Below are positions 1 to 8,195 of a DNA stretch of 64,000 nucleotides, piece by piece (positions within the stretch are counted from its first letter, which is position 1; each line of letters opens with the position of its first letter). Origin of the DNA: Neobacillus cucumis. GTDB taxonomy: Bacteria > Bacillota > Bacilli > Bacillales > Cytobacillaceae. Made by a program: the position numbers and the translations under genes. Below the pieces are notes generated by a model. That model did not search any database, was not told the origin of the DNA, and saw only the letters and a program-made list of their open reading frames with translations. The stretch covers positions 1 through 64,000 of the forward strand of contig NZ_JAFBEX010000023.1 of the NCBI RefSeq assembly GCF_016908975.1, written 5' to 3'.

Positions 1-65
1 GGATTCGGGGTCTGTTATTACCGAAGTAACATGACCCAACCTTTAACAGTAAATCATGCTTGTGT

Positions 66-94
66 AAAAGCAAAAGTGCGACTGCCCGTCGCAC
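66..94 (-). terminator. Hairpin terminator downstream of the globin gene
   Basis: A perfect 7-bp stem (76-82 with 88-94, loop TGCCC) is followed on the minus strand by TTTTGCTTTT. It lies beyond a first hairpin and would back up termination of the globin transcript. Confidence 0.5.
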
Positions 95-100
95 AGAATA

Positions 101-126
101 AAAGGGACCTATGGCCCCTTTTTTAT
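101..126. terminator. Bidirectional terminator
   Basis: Stem of nine pairs with one mismatch (101-109 with 113-121), followed by a T-run on the plus strand and by TTTTATT on the minus strand. It sits immediately after the stop codon of the globin gene. Confidence 0.6.
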
Positions 127-130
127 TTGA

Positions 131-493
131 TTACTGATACAAGATATCATCTTTTAATGAAGCAACCCTTGTTAAAGCATCATCAATGTCTCTCTCACTT
201 ACACCATAATGGGCAAGAGCCTTATGCAAATGATTGACAATCGCGTTAAAATGTTCAGGCTGTAAATTCATACCTTGATGTGCTTTCGCCATTGATTGAC
301 CCGAATATTGATTAGGACCACCAAGAGCAAAACTAATAAATTTGGTTTGGTGGCTTTTTTGTTTTTCCATATCAGTGTGTTCAAAAAATTGATTAACTGT
401 TTCATCTTTTAAAACTAACTCATTGTAGAAATAATCTACGACCTTATTAATCGCTTCTTGACCACCTAATTTTTCATACAGATTGTCTTCCAT
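131..493 (-). CDS. Group I truncated haemoglobin (TrHbN)
   Basis: 120-residue heme protein of the 2-on-2 truncated globin family, normally binding O2 or NO in the cytoplasm. Visible family marks are the F22-Y23 pair on helix B (Tyr B10), the LGGP loop at 57-60 and the proximal histidine in AKAHQG (H72). Length is typical for group I. It is monocistronic, with two terminators after it. The physiological role (NO detoxification or oxygen handling) is inferred from the family; B. subtilis has a group II protein instead, so the YjbI name is not used. Confidence 0.9.
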   Translation of the reverse strand: MEDNLYEKLGGQEAINKVVDYFYNELVLKDETVNQFFEHTDMEKQKSHQTKFISFALGGPNQYSGQSMAKAHQGMNLQPEHFNAIVNHLHKALAHYGVSERDIDDALTRVASLKDDILYQ

Positions 494-593
494 CGAATAT
501 TCACTCCTATTCTGTCAGGTACAAAGCTATTTTCCTCAGAAAGTACGTAAATATTCAAATTTTTCATGACATAGTTATTTACTTCGTCCTCCG

Positions 594-1094
594 TCACTGG
601 TCCAACTTTTTCCAATATTTATATATGAATTCTTTGAATAATTCATTTAACATTGACTTTTTTTGTTTTTTCAACCATTCCACTTGATCAATCGGCAACT
701 TTAGTTTTAAACTCATATCCTCATCGGGCATTTCTACTTTTCGTATTTCTTCAATTGTAATTCCTTCTTCCAGGTTGGGAAACCATGCATCACTCTCACT
801 TACACGGTCTAAATAATAATAATCATCCGGATCATCAAGATCACAATATAAATTAAGCTGAGGTAATCCCCCTGCTAAGAATTTTACATGCATAATTGAA
901 TTTAGGACTCTGCCATCTTCTAATTCTATTTCAATAATGAGGTTATCTTCTTTCTTATACTTTTTTACGACAAGTTCACTCACAATAAGGTCCAATTCCA
1001 ATGTAAAATTTGAATTTGTCTCAAAAACATAGATTGCACTGTTAAAAATATGTATATCCTCACCATCAATTTTTACTGATTTTACTACTGCCAT
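594..1094 (-). CDS. Conserved hypothetical protein, acidic, 166 residues
   Basis: I do not recognise the family. The chosen start (MAVVKS...) follows a GGGGGAAC ribosome site; an upstream in-frame ATG at 1154 has no such site. The protein is acidic, with a stretch rich in Asp and Tyr near the middle (DLDDPDDYYYLD) and a lysine-rich C-terminus. No signal peptide or membrane segment is seen, so it is probably cytoplasmic. Function unknown. Confidence 0.6.
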   Translation of the reverse strand: MAVVKSVKIDGEDIHIFNSAIYVFETNSNFTLELDLIVSELVVKKYKKEDNLIIEIELEDGRVLNSIMHVKFLAGGLPQLNLYCDLDDPDDYYYLDRVSESDAWFPNLEEGITIEEIRKVEMPDEDMSLKLKLPIDQVEWLKKQKKSMLNELFKEFIYKYWKKLDQ

Positions 1095-1274
1095 AAAGGT
1101 TCCCCCAAAAAGTTGTTTCATTACATAATATGTATTGGATATACCTATCATCATAACACCAATTTAGCTTTTTGAGGATTATTTAGAGTGTAGCAAAAAC
1201 AAAAATACCCATTAAAATCCAAGAAAAGTGAGTGGTCAAGAATAACCACTCTTCATGAATGTCTATATGAATGT

Positions 1275-3431
1275 TCACACTACTGGATGGAATGATTCTC
1301 CATTATTCACTAGCAACCTGTTTAATTCCTGTTGATCAACCGCTTGACTAATATAGTAGCCTTGGGCAAAATCACAGAAGTTTTTCATGAGAAAATTGTA
1401 TTGTTCCCCATTTTCGACACCCTCGGCGACAACATTAATGTTTAAACTATGAGCCAAAGAAATGATTGCTATAGCAATCATTGCATCCGTCTCATCTCTT
1501 TCAATAGTAGTGATAAAAGACCGGTCAATCTTCAGTGTATCAATTGGGAATAATTTTAAATAACTCAAAGAAGAGAAACCTGTTCCAAAATCGTCAATTG
1601 AAATCTTGATACCCAATTTTTTTAGTTTTTGTAAAATGATAACGGCTTCTTCTGGATTTCTCATCACCATTCCCTCTGTTAACTCCAATTCAAGAGAATG
1701 AGGTGGCAATCCTGTTTCTTCCAGTACAGAAACGATCATCTCTACAAGATTCTGTCTTTGAAATTGTTTAGGTGACAAATTTACACTTATAGATAAATCC
1801 CCAAATCCAGCATCCTTCCATTCTTTACACTGTTTGCAGGCCTCCCACATTACCCACTCTCCAATCGGGATAATTAGACCCGTTTCTTCAGCAATAGGGA
1901 TAAAGGAATCTGGTAAAATAATTTGATTTAGTTTATTTTTCCATCTGATTAATGCTTCCATTCCATAGATTTTCCCTGTTTTCAAATCTACTTTGGGCTG
2001 ATAATGGAGGATAAATTCATTTTCATCCAAAGCTTTTCTTAATAAAATTTCTAAATCCATCCGTTGATTAGCACGATTTCTCATGTTTGGATGGTAAAAA
2101 CTATAGCAATTTCTTCCTTGGTTCTTAGAACCATACATTGCCAGGTCTGCATTCTTTATCAACGAATTAAGGTCTGTCCCATCTTGAGGGAAAAAACTAA
2201 TCCCCATACTGCTTGAAATATTCAGTTTTTGTCCTTGAATATTTATAGGGTTCGACATTTCTTCCATGATCTTATCACAGATGAAGATCATTTCTTCTTT
2301 ACTTTTTAAATAGGGTACAAGAATAATAAATTCATCTCCCCCAAATCTAGCAAGTTTAACCTCTCTATAATCGGTAGCAGTTTGCAACCTTTTGGATACT
2401 TCTTTTAGTAGTAAATCTCCAGCTTCATGTCCTAAGCTATCATTTACCACCTTAAAATAATCCAAATCTAGTAATATAAAACCTAACAAAGTTGGGATAT
2501 GATTTATCCCTGAAGTATACTCATCCAGGATGGAGTGAATGGCCCAACGATTTGGGAGATTGGTTAAGGCATCATGAAACGCCATATGTTTAATTTGGGC
2601 TTCTGCCCTCTTTTTATCACGAATATCCCGGCATAAAGCAAAATACATTTGTTTGTTTCCAATATTAATAAGACGAATATTAATATCAACAGGGATTGCT
2701 AAATGATCTTTTCCAATCATTAAATCCTCAAAATTCATTGACGCCAGCTGTTTAGAACCCATTTTTAGATGTTTCATTTTTTTCGGTAGTTTAGAAAATA
2801 CATGTTCAGTACTCAATTCGAGAAGTTCACTTTTTGAATAATTTAAAACCTCACATGCTGATGGATTAACTTCTGTAAACTTCCCGTCCGTTCCGATTAG
2901 AAAGAAACTATCAGCAGCTTCTTCGATTAAACTTCTGAACTTTTCTTCACTTTCTTTTAATCGATTCTCGGCTCTAACTCGGTCTGTAATTTCTAATCCA
3001 AACCCGAGTAAAAAATCCTCACCTGACTCATCAATATGGATGATGGTTTTTCCGGTAAACATATGATGTTCCTCACCTTTATATCCACTCGGAAATTCTT
3101 TGGTGATCAATTGTCTTTTCTCCCATACTTCGAGATCATACGCGCGATTAAGCTCTGCGATTTCACGAGGAAAAACATCAAAGATGGTCACTCCAATCAG
3201 TTCTTTTAAACTTTTCCCATTCGATACGCATGCTTGTTTGTTGGCATAGATGGTGTGTCCTTCCCTATCTTCCAGGAAAATATTGATAGGTAAGGCATCC
3301 AGAATATTTAAATATAGTGATTCATTTACGCGAATTTGTTTTGAGAGCTCCTGGTTTTGCCGTTCCAGTTGAGCTATTTGCAAACGCAGCTTTTCTAATT
3401 CTACCGTATGTTGATTAGACCGAACACTCAT
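1275..3431 (-). CDS. PAS-PAS-GGDEF-EAL cyclic-di-GMP enzyme
   Basis: 718-residue signalling protein. An N-terminal coiled coil (about 5-40) leads into two PAS-type sensor domains (about 40-150 and 160-275), a GGDEF domain with intact GGDEF at 364-368, and an EAL domain with EAL at 492-494, DDFGTG at 613-618, KIDRSF at 634-639 and AEGVE at 669-673. The phosphodiesterase residues look complete, so hydrolysis of c-di-GMP is likely; the cyclase motif is also intact but no RxxD inhibitory site is visible just before it. There are no membrane segments, so the input is a cytoplasmic ligand or partner. Which activity dominates cannot be told from sequence. Confidence 0.92.
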   Translation of the reverse strand: MSVRSNQHTVELEKLRLQIAQLERQNQELSKQIRVNESLYLNILDALPINIFLEDREGHTIYANKQACVSNGKSLKELIGVTIFDVFPREIAELNRAYDLEVWEKRQLITKEFPSGYKGEEHHMFTGKTIIHIDESGEDFLLGFGLEITDRVRAENRLKESEEKFRSLIEEAADSFFLIGTDGKFTEVNPSACEVLNYSKSELLELSTEHVFSKLPKKMKHLKMGSKQLASMNFEDLMIGKDHLAIPVDINIRLINIGNKQMYFALCRDIRDKKRAEAQIKHMAFHDALTNLPNRWAIHSILDEYTSGINHIPTLLGFILLDLDYFKVVNDSLGHEAGDLLLKEVSKRLQTATDYREVKLARFGGDEFIILVPYLKSKEEMIFICDKIMEEMSNPINIQGQKLNISSSMGISFFPQDGTDLNSLIKNADLAMYGSKNQGRNCYSFYHPNMRNRANQRMDLEILLRKALDENEFILHYQPKVDLKTGKIYGMEALIRWKNKLNQIILPDSFIPIAEETGLIIPIGEWVMWEACKQCKEWKDAGFGDLSISVNLSPKQFQRQNLVEMIVSVLEETGLPPHSLELELTEGMVMRNPEEAVIILQKLKKLGIKISIDDFGTGFSSLSYLKLFPIDTLKIDRSFITTIERDETDAMIAIAIISLAHSLNINVVAEGVENGEQYNFLMKNFCDFAQGYYISQAVDQQELNRLLVNNGESFHPVV

Positions 3432-3601
3432 CTACACCCTCCTCCATACATCAATTACTAAAAATTAATATGTATCCGAAAACAAAGGACTCTATTGTAT
3501 CATTATATAATAATGTTAATTCCTTACTAATGGGAATTACGAAAGATTTACGAAAAAGATTTTCTGCATAAAAGTTTGGATGATGGGCATTTTATACGTA
3601 T

Positions 3602-3687
3602 GGACTTGTAGCTCAATGATAGAGCAACTTGCAGTCATCCAATGAAGACTGTTATGTTTCTTGTGGGTTTGAATCCCACCAAGTCCA
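3602..3687 (+). tRNA. tRNA-like RNA of unassigned specificity (tRNA-Other-like)
   Basis: An 86-nt cloverleaf-like sequence. Perfect 7-bp acceptor stem (3602-3608 with 3680-3686), discriminator A3687 and no encoded CCA. D-arm GCTC/GAGC (3611-3625) has a short loop lacking the usual GG. T-arm GTGGG/CCCAC (3663-3679) has loop TTTGAAT with T where C56 is normal. The 37 nt between D and T arms do not form a normal anticodon arm; the best stem is CAGTC/GACTG (3632-3636 with 3647-3651) with a 10-nt loop. I recall a tRNA-like RNA named tRNA-Other in the Bacillus cereus group; whether this is its homologue cannot be settled here. It could also be a decayed tRNA, though the stems are perfect. Confidence 0.6.
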
Positions 3688-3726
3688 ATAATAAAAGCTC
3701 CAGCGCCTTGATTAGGCGCTGGAGCT
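3687..3726 (-). terminator. Strong hairpin with minus-strand T-run
   Basis: A perfect 12-bp inverted repeat (3696-3707 with 3715-3726, 7-nt loop) is followed on the minus strand by TTTTATTATT. It separates the tRNA-like gene from the permease gene. Confidence 0.6.
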
Positions 3727-3736
3727 GGACACTAAT

Positions 3737-3786
3737 AAAACAGCTCCTGATACCACCCTTAATTGGTCGATGTCAGGAGCTGTTTT
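3737..3786. terminator. Bidirectional terminator after the permease gene
   Basis: 14-bp stem (3737-3750 with 3773-3786) with a 22-nt loop; T-runs occur on both strands. It follows the stop of the CysP-like gene on the minus strand. Confidence 0.6.
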
Positions 3787-3807
3787 AATGGTAAATCCGG
3801 AATCAAT

Positions 3808-4890
3808 TTATATTCCGCCACCCTCGTCATGAATCGTGCTGTTTTCTTTTCGAATATTTGCATATAAGCTTAAGGTTCCTAAGGCCGCAATTAAAGTACT
3901 TAAAATAATGATAATATTGTAAAAATTAGTCTTAATCAACAAATTAATTAACGTATAAGAGATAACAAGTGACGCTAATGGCGAAATAAGCCAAACCTTT
4001 AAAATCTTTTTAATAACGCCCTTTTGCCAAAAACCAATCCCATTTTGGGAAGCTCCAATCCCTAGGATTCCACATGTAGTTACTTGGGTTAATGGAATAG
4101 GGAGACCAAAAATAGAGGCAATTGTAACTAATGTTCCTCCAGTAAAGGAAACGGCACTACCTTCTAATAAGGACAATTTTGTAATCTTTTTTCCATTCGT
4201 TTCAATTACCCGGCCACCTAATAAAACAGCACCTATAGCTACAAATAAGCCGCCAATCCAAATGCCTTTAGTTGTTGAAAGCATACCTGCACCAACTAAT
4301 GGTCCTACTGCATTCGCTACATTATTCATCCCAGCAGAAAAGGCTTCAAAGCATCCACCCAAGACGAGAACTCTCCCTATCCACTTTTTCCATTTTCCTT
4401 GTTTGGTCAAACTAGGCCAGCGCTTTTCAGATTTAGCAATTAGCTTTCCTAGAAAAAAGGTAATGAAAAATGAAATGATTGGAACAATGACCCAAAATGC
4501 CACAATGACAATGAGACTATTAATAAACAAGCTTCTATAAGCTATTCCAGCACCAACTATGGCACCTACGGTTACTTCACTGGTTGATAAAGGAATTCCC
4601 ATTAGGTTGGCAATAAACAATGTTAGGGTCGCCCCTGCAAGAATAAGGACCACCAGCTCAATGGTAAGAATTTTTGAAGGAATAATGCCGTTACCGATCG
4701 TCTTTACGACTTCTCCGCCTCCTAGAACTGCACCTAAAAAAGCAGCAATTGCTACTAAGACCATCGCTAGCCATTTATTTCTAATCGCATCAGCACCATA
4801 GGCGGAGCCCATTGATGCAGCTGTTCCACTTGCCCCAATGTTCATGGCGAAGAAGAAAGCTATGATAAAAGCCAAATACGTCCAAAACAT
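3808..4890 (-). CDS. cysP: PiT-family anion permease, CysP-type sulfate permease
   Basis: 360-residue multi-span membrane protein of the inorganic phosphate transporter (PiT) family. The two diagnostic half-repeats are visible: FAMNIGASG/ GIPLSTSEVTVGA in the first half and FSAGMNNVANAVGPLVGAG / GLPIPLTQVTT in the second. Length and these exact variants resemble B. subtilis CysP, a sulfate permease, more than the phosphate transporter Pit, but substrate assignment is inference. No sulfur assimilation genes adjoin it and no S-box leader is visible upstream, so its control is unclear. Confidence 0.75.
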   Translation of the reverse strand: MFWTYLAFIIAFFFAMNIGASGTAASMGSAYGADAIRNKWLAMVLVAIAAFLGAVLGGGEVVKTIGNGIIPSKILTIELVVLILAGATLTLFIANLMGIPLSTSEVTVGAIVGAGIAYRSLFINSLIVIVAFWVIVPIISFFITFFLGKLIAKSEKRWPSLTKQGKWKKWIGRVLVLGGCFEAFSAGMNNVANAVGPLVGAGMLSTTKGIWIGGLFVAIGAVLLGGRVIETNGKKITKLSLLEGSAVSFTGGTLVTIASIFGLPIPLTQVTTCGILGIGASQNGIGFWQKGVIKKILKVWLISPLASLVISYTLINLLIKTNFYNIIIILSTLIAALGTLSLYANIRKENSTIHDEGGGI

Positions 4891-5072
4891 ATCAATCTCT
4901 CCTTATGTATGTCTATCTATCTAGTAATATTAATCTCGCAATGTTTCGAAATTCAAATTCATACTATTCAGGTAGGAATAATTTTATATTATACATTTCC
5001 TTCCCAAAATAAGCAACCTACAAAAGGCATATGTCACTGAATTTTTAAAAAATTTTTATTGTAGCAATAAAT

Positions 5073-5110
5073 AAAAAAACTATAACCCCCGGGAGGGCTA
5101 TAGTTTTTTT
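5073..5110. terminator. Bidirectional terminator
   Basis: A-run, stem ACTATA..CCC/GGG..TATAGT, then T7. It lies directly after the acyl-CoA synthetase stop on the minus strand. Confidence 0.7.
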
Positions 5111-5117
5111 ATTTCCA

Positions 5118-6689
5118 TTATCGTTTCTCTCTCAAGGCTACCCGCCGAATTTTTCCAGAGTCGGTCTTCGGTAACGCCTCTAGGTATTCAATCAAACGGG
5201 GATACTTATAAGGTGCCGTTAAGTTTTTAACAAAGGTTTGTAGTTCCTTTGTCAACTCAGGTGTTCCTTCGACACCATCTTTTAAAACAATACAGGCTTT
5301 AACCACATTTCCTCTTTCAGGATCCGGTGATGCAACCACTGCACATTCTTTCACAGACTTGTGTTTCATTAAGGCATCTTCTACTTCGAATGGTCCAATG
5401 GTATAGCCTGAACTAATAATGACATCATCTTTTCTTCCCTGAAACCAATAATAGTTGTCCTCATCTCTATATGCTCGGTCTCCTGATAAGAAATAATCAC
5501 CTAGATAAGAGGCGGCAGTAGATTCAGGGTTTTTATAATAATGTTGAAAAAGCGCAGGAAACTCTTTTTTTATGGCAATCGTCCCAACCTCGTTAGCAGG
5601 AACAGGCTGACCATAATCGTCCACGACATCAAGATATTCAGGCATTAATGGCTGACCCATTGAACCCAATTTATTTACATTCGTGTTTAGATTGGCAATC
5701 AATAAAGTACTTTCCGTTTGACCATATCCGTCGCGAATCAATATGTTGAATTGACTTTTAAATACATCAATTACCTCACGGTTAAGTGCTTCACCTGCGG
5801 AAACAGCTGTGTGTAATGGTGTTAAATCAAAATTTGAAAGGTCATCTAATTTTGCCATCATCCGGTACTCGGTTGGTGTACAGCATAAAACATTCACCTT
5901 GTTGTCTTGAAGCAACTCTAAATATTTATGCGGCTGAAATCTGCCATTATAAACAAATCCTGTAGCACCTGAACCTAAAATGGATAAGAATGGACTCCAT
6001 ACCCATTTTTGCCAACCCGGTGCCGCTGTTGCCCAAACAAGATCATCTTCACTTATATTCAGCCATTTAGAAGCTGCGATTCGGAGATGTGCATAGCCCC
6101 ATCCATGACTATGTACGACACCTTTTGGCTGCCCTGTTGTTCCAGAAGTATAAGCTAAGAAAGCTAAATCATTTCTTAAAGTATCAATATCCGTGAAAGT
6201 TTCTGATTCACCCTCTATCAAGGCTTCCATTGATAGCCAGTTTGGTACTTCTTGCCCAAAGACAATTTTAAATTTTAGAGATGGTGTCTCCTCTGTTATA
6301 TTTTCAAACTCATGAATTAAGTCGTAATAAGAAATAACCGCTTTGGCTTCTGAGTGATTTAACCGATAAACGATATCCTTTGCTCGCAGCAATTCAGAAG
6401 TGGGGCTAATCACAATGCCCGCTTTTAAACAGGCTAAGTATATGACATAAGACTCAATTATCCTTGTGGTCATTACTACCACCCTGTCACCTTTATTGAT
6501 CCCTAATTTTGTTAAACCGTTAGCTAATTTATTTGCTTTTTTATTAAGCTCATCATATGTAATTGATTTCGTTTCTCCTGATTCATTTTGCCATCTCAAG
6601 GCAATTTTATCTGAAACATGCTTTGAGATTTCACTAGCTAAGTTAAAGTGTTCTGGTGCAATTAATGATTTAAAATCCACTTTTGACAT
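5118..6689 (-). CDS. AMP-forming acyl-CoA synthetase (acetyl/medium-chain type)
   Basis: 523-residue ANL-superfamily enzyme that activates a short or medium carboxylic acid to acyl-CoA via acyl-AMP. P-loop-like YTSGTTGQPKG is at 180-190, YGQTE at 322-326, and the C-terminal catalytic lysine is K513 in PKTDSGKIRR. It resembles Bacillus YtcI-type proteins. The ATG abuts its only ribosome site (GGAGA), so the GTG three codons later, at 6680, is a credible alternative start. It is divergent from the YoxD-type reductase gene across a 330-nt spacer. Substrate unknown. Confidence 0.85.
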   Translation of the reverse strand: MSKVDFKSLIAPEHFNLASEISKHVSDKIALRWQNESGETKSITYDELNKKANKLANGLTKLGINKGDRVVVMTTRIIESYVIYLACLKAGIVISPTSELLRAKDIVYRLNHSEAKAVISYYDLIHEFENITEETPSLKFKIVFGQEVPNWLSMEALIEGESETFTDIDTLRNDLAFLAYTSGTTGQPKGVVHSHGWGYAHLRIAASKWLNISEDDLVWATAAPGWQKWVWSPFLSILGSGATGFVYNGRFQPHKYLELLQDNKVNVLCCTPTEYRMMAKLDDLSNFDLTPLHTAVSAGEALNREVIDVFKSQFNILIRDGYGQTESTLLIANLNTNVNKLGSMGQPLMPEYLDVVDDYGQPVPANEVGTIAIKKEFPALFQHYYKNPESTAASYLGDYFLSGDRAYRDEDNYYWFQGRKDDVIISSGYTIGPFEVEDALMKHKSVKECAVVASPDPERGNVVKACIVLKDGVEGTPELTKELQTFVKNLTAPYKYPRLIEYLEALPKTDSGKIRRVALREKR

Positions 6690-7019
6690 TCTCCAATCTG
6701 TTCATTTCAAAAGCACACGATTAAATGTGCATTTTGAAATTCCTAAAAATTAGTACCAAGTAATAGTACAAGCCTTTAAAAATTATATACATACAATAAT
6801 ACCACTTTGAAATAGTTTGTAAATTATTTAATACCAGTGTTCACTTATTAGTAGGATTTATTATCTACACAATTGCTATTCCTCAAATGATTATCATGAC
6901 TATCGTCACTTCTTTTGATATATATGATTTTCAATTACTTTCCGAATAAAAGAATATTGGCCTACGTTATTGCTTATTTTAAAAGTGATCTTAAATTTAA
7001 ATGGTTAGGATGGATTACA
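6690..7019. other. Divergent intergenic region
   Basis: A/T-rich spacer between the acyl-CoA synthetase and reductase genes. The only structure I see is a small inverted repeat, GCACA and TGTGC at about 6713-6730, inside the likely leader of the synthetase. No FadR-type or cre-type operator is evident and no gene is seen. Confidence 0.4.
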
Positions 7020-7736
7020 ATGATTTCACTCAAGGGAAAAACTGCGATCGTAACTGGTGCAGGAAGAGGAATTGGACGTGCTACCGCGATCGCCTTAGCA
7101 AAGGAAGGTGTAAATTTAGGATTCATTGGACTGAACATGTCAAATCTTGAAAAAGTAACCTCAGAACTCGAACCATATGATATACAAATTTCAGCAGCCA
7201 CAGCTGATGTTTCTGACCTTGAAACCGTCACTCATGCTGTTGAACATATCAAATCAGATTTAGGAACCATAGACATTCTCATTAACAATGCAGGGGTAGC
7301 CAAATTTGGCGGCTTCCTCGATTTATCTCCAGAGGAATGGGAAAATATTATCCGAATAAACTTGATGGGAGTATATAATGTAACAAGAGCCGTTTTACCA
7401 GATATGATTGAACATAAATCCGGAGATATTGTAAACATCTCTTCTACAGCAGGTCAAAAAGGTGCGCCGGTAACCAGTGCATATAGTGCTTCCAAATTCG
7501 CCGTATTGGGACTGACAGAATCACTTGCCCTTGAAGTTAGGAAGCATAATATCCGTGTCACTGCCATGACTCCAAGTACCGTTGTTACAGATTTGGCCAC
7601 AGAAACAAATCTTATTTCTGGAAATCCAGAAAATGTAATGCAGCCGGAAGATTTGGCCGACTTGATTGTTGCCGGTTTAAAACTTCATCCAAGAGTCTTC
7701 CTCAAATCTGCTGGATTATGGTCGACTAATCCTTGA
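7020..7736 (+). CDS. yoxD: SDR-family 3-oxoacyl-ACP reductase-like protein YoxD
   Basis: 238-residue classical short-chain dehydrogenase. Dinucleotide motif TGAGRGIG at 12-19, NNAG at 89-92, catalytic S-Y-K as S142, Y155 and K159. The ending LWSTNP and the length match B. subtilis YoxD. The start chosen is the ATG with AGGATGG upstream; 35 codons of upstream in-frame reading are ignored because they lack a ribosome site. A terminator follows. Substrate is not known; partnership with the divergent acyl-CoA synthetase is possible but unproven. Confidence 0.88.
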   Translation: MISLKGKTAIVTGAGRGIGRATAIALAKEGVNLGFIGLNMSNLEKVTSELEPYDIQISAATADVSDLETVTHAVEHIKSDLGTIDILINNAGVAKFGGFLDLSPEEWENIIRINLMGVYNVTRAVLPDMIEHKSGDIVNISSTAGQKGAPVTSAYSASKFAVLGLTESLALEVRKHNIRVTAMTPSTVVTDLATETNLISGNPENVMQPEDLADLIVAGLKLHPRVFLKSAGLWSTNP

Positions 7737-7744
7737 TTTAAAAA

Positions 7745-7780
7745 AAGGTCAGCTAGAAAGAAAAATTAGCTGGCCTTATT
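7745..7780 (+). terminator. Terminator of yoxD
   Basis: 11-bp stem (7745-7755 with 7767-7777, one G-T pair) followed by TTATTT. Confidence 0.6.
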
Positions 7781-7784
7781 TATG

Positions 7785-7832
7785 TATACAAAAAAAACAC
7801 TAAGCTTTTGAAAAAATTCAAAGCTTAGTGTT
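7785..7832 (-). terminator. Terminator of the monooxygenase-Dabb operon
   Basis: A perfect 13-bp stem (7796-7808 with 7820-7832) followed on the minus strand by T8. Confidence 0.75.
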
Positions 7833-7901
7833 AGCAATTCTCCATAATACATAAAAGCAAACCCGCGTTACAGCATTAAAGTGAAATCACAAAAAATATC
7901 A

Positions 7902-8195
7902 CTAGATTTCAAAATCAACAATAATACTATCTACCAAACCAATCTCCTTTAAGTAACTAAATACAGCTTGATGTTCCGGATGTGGCCCATAATTTTCTAA
8001 TGATGCTTTATCTTCAAAACGGACCGTCAAACCGATTTCAAAGCCCTGACTCCGGTTTGAAAAATTATATCCTTGCTGTATGTCTACAATACCAGGAATT
8101 ACGTATTTTAACAGGAGAGTTCTCCGAATTAACTCTTGCTTCTGCTCTTCCGTGGTGTTTGTTGAAAATTTCAATAATACAATATGTTCAATCAT
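7902..8195 (-). CDS. Dabb (stress-responsive A/B barrel) domain protein
   Basis: 97-residue ferredoxin-like alpha/beta barrel. The start IEHIVLLKF and the segment GYNFSNRSQGFEIGLTVRFED are typical of the Dabb family. Its ATG overlaps the stop of the upstream FAD monooxygenase by four bases (ATGA), so the two are translationally coupled. Small Dabb proteins often act as dimeric accessory or cyclase-like proteins on aromatic or polyketide-type compounds; here a helper role to the monooxygenase is inferred only from coupling. Confidence 0.85.
   Translation of the reverse strand: MIEHIVLLKFSTNTTEEQKQELIRRTLLLKYVIPGIVDIQQGYNFSNRSQGFEIGLTVRFEDKASLENYGPHPEHQAVFSYLKEIGLVDSIIVDFEI

Noticed and set aside
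3602-3687. tRNA-Sec
   Set aside because: The tRNA-like gene was checked as a partner for the cadA TGA. It has a 7-bp acceptor, only 86 nt and no TCA anticodon in a proper loop, so it is not tRNA-Sec.
3696-3726. Attachment site or recombination hairpin
   Set aside because: The 12-bp inverted repeat beside a tRNA-like gene suggested an att site, but there is no integrase or duplicated core and it has a minus-strand T-run, so it is a terminator.
4891-5072. S-box riboswitch before the CysP-like permease
   Set aside because: No terminator/anti-terminator pair or conserved SAM-aptamer core is visible in the upstream 180 nt.
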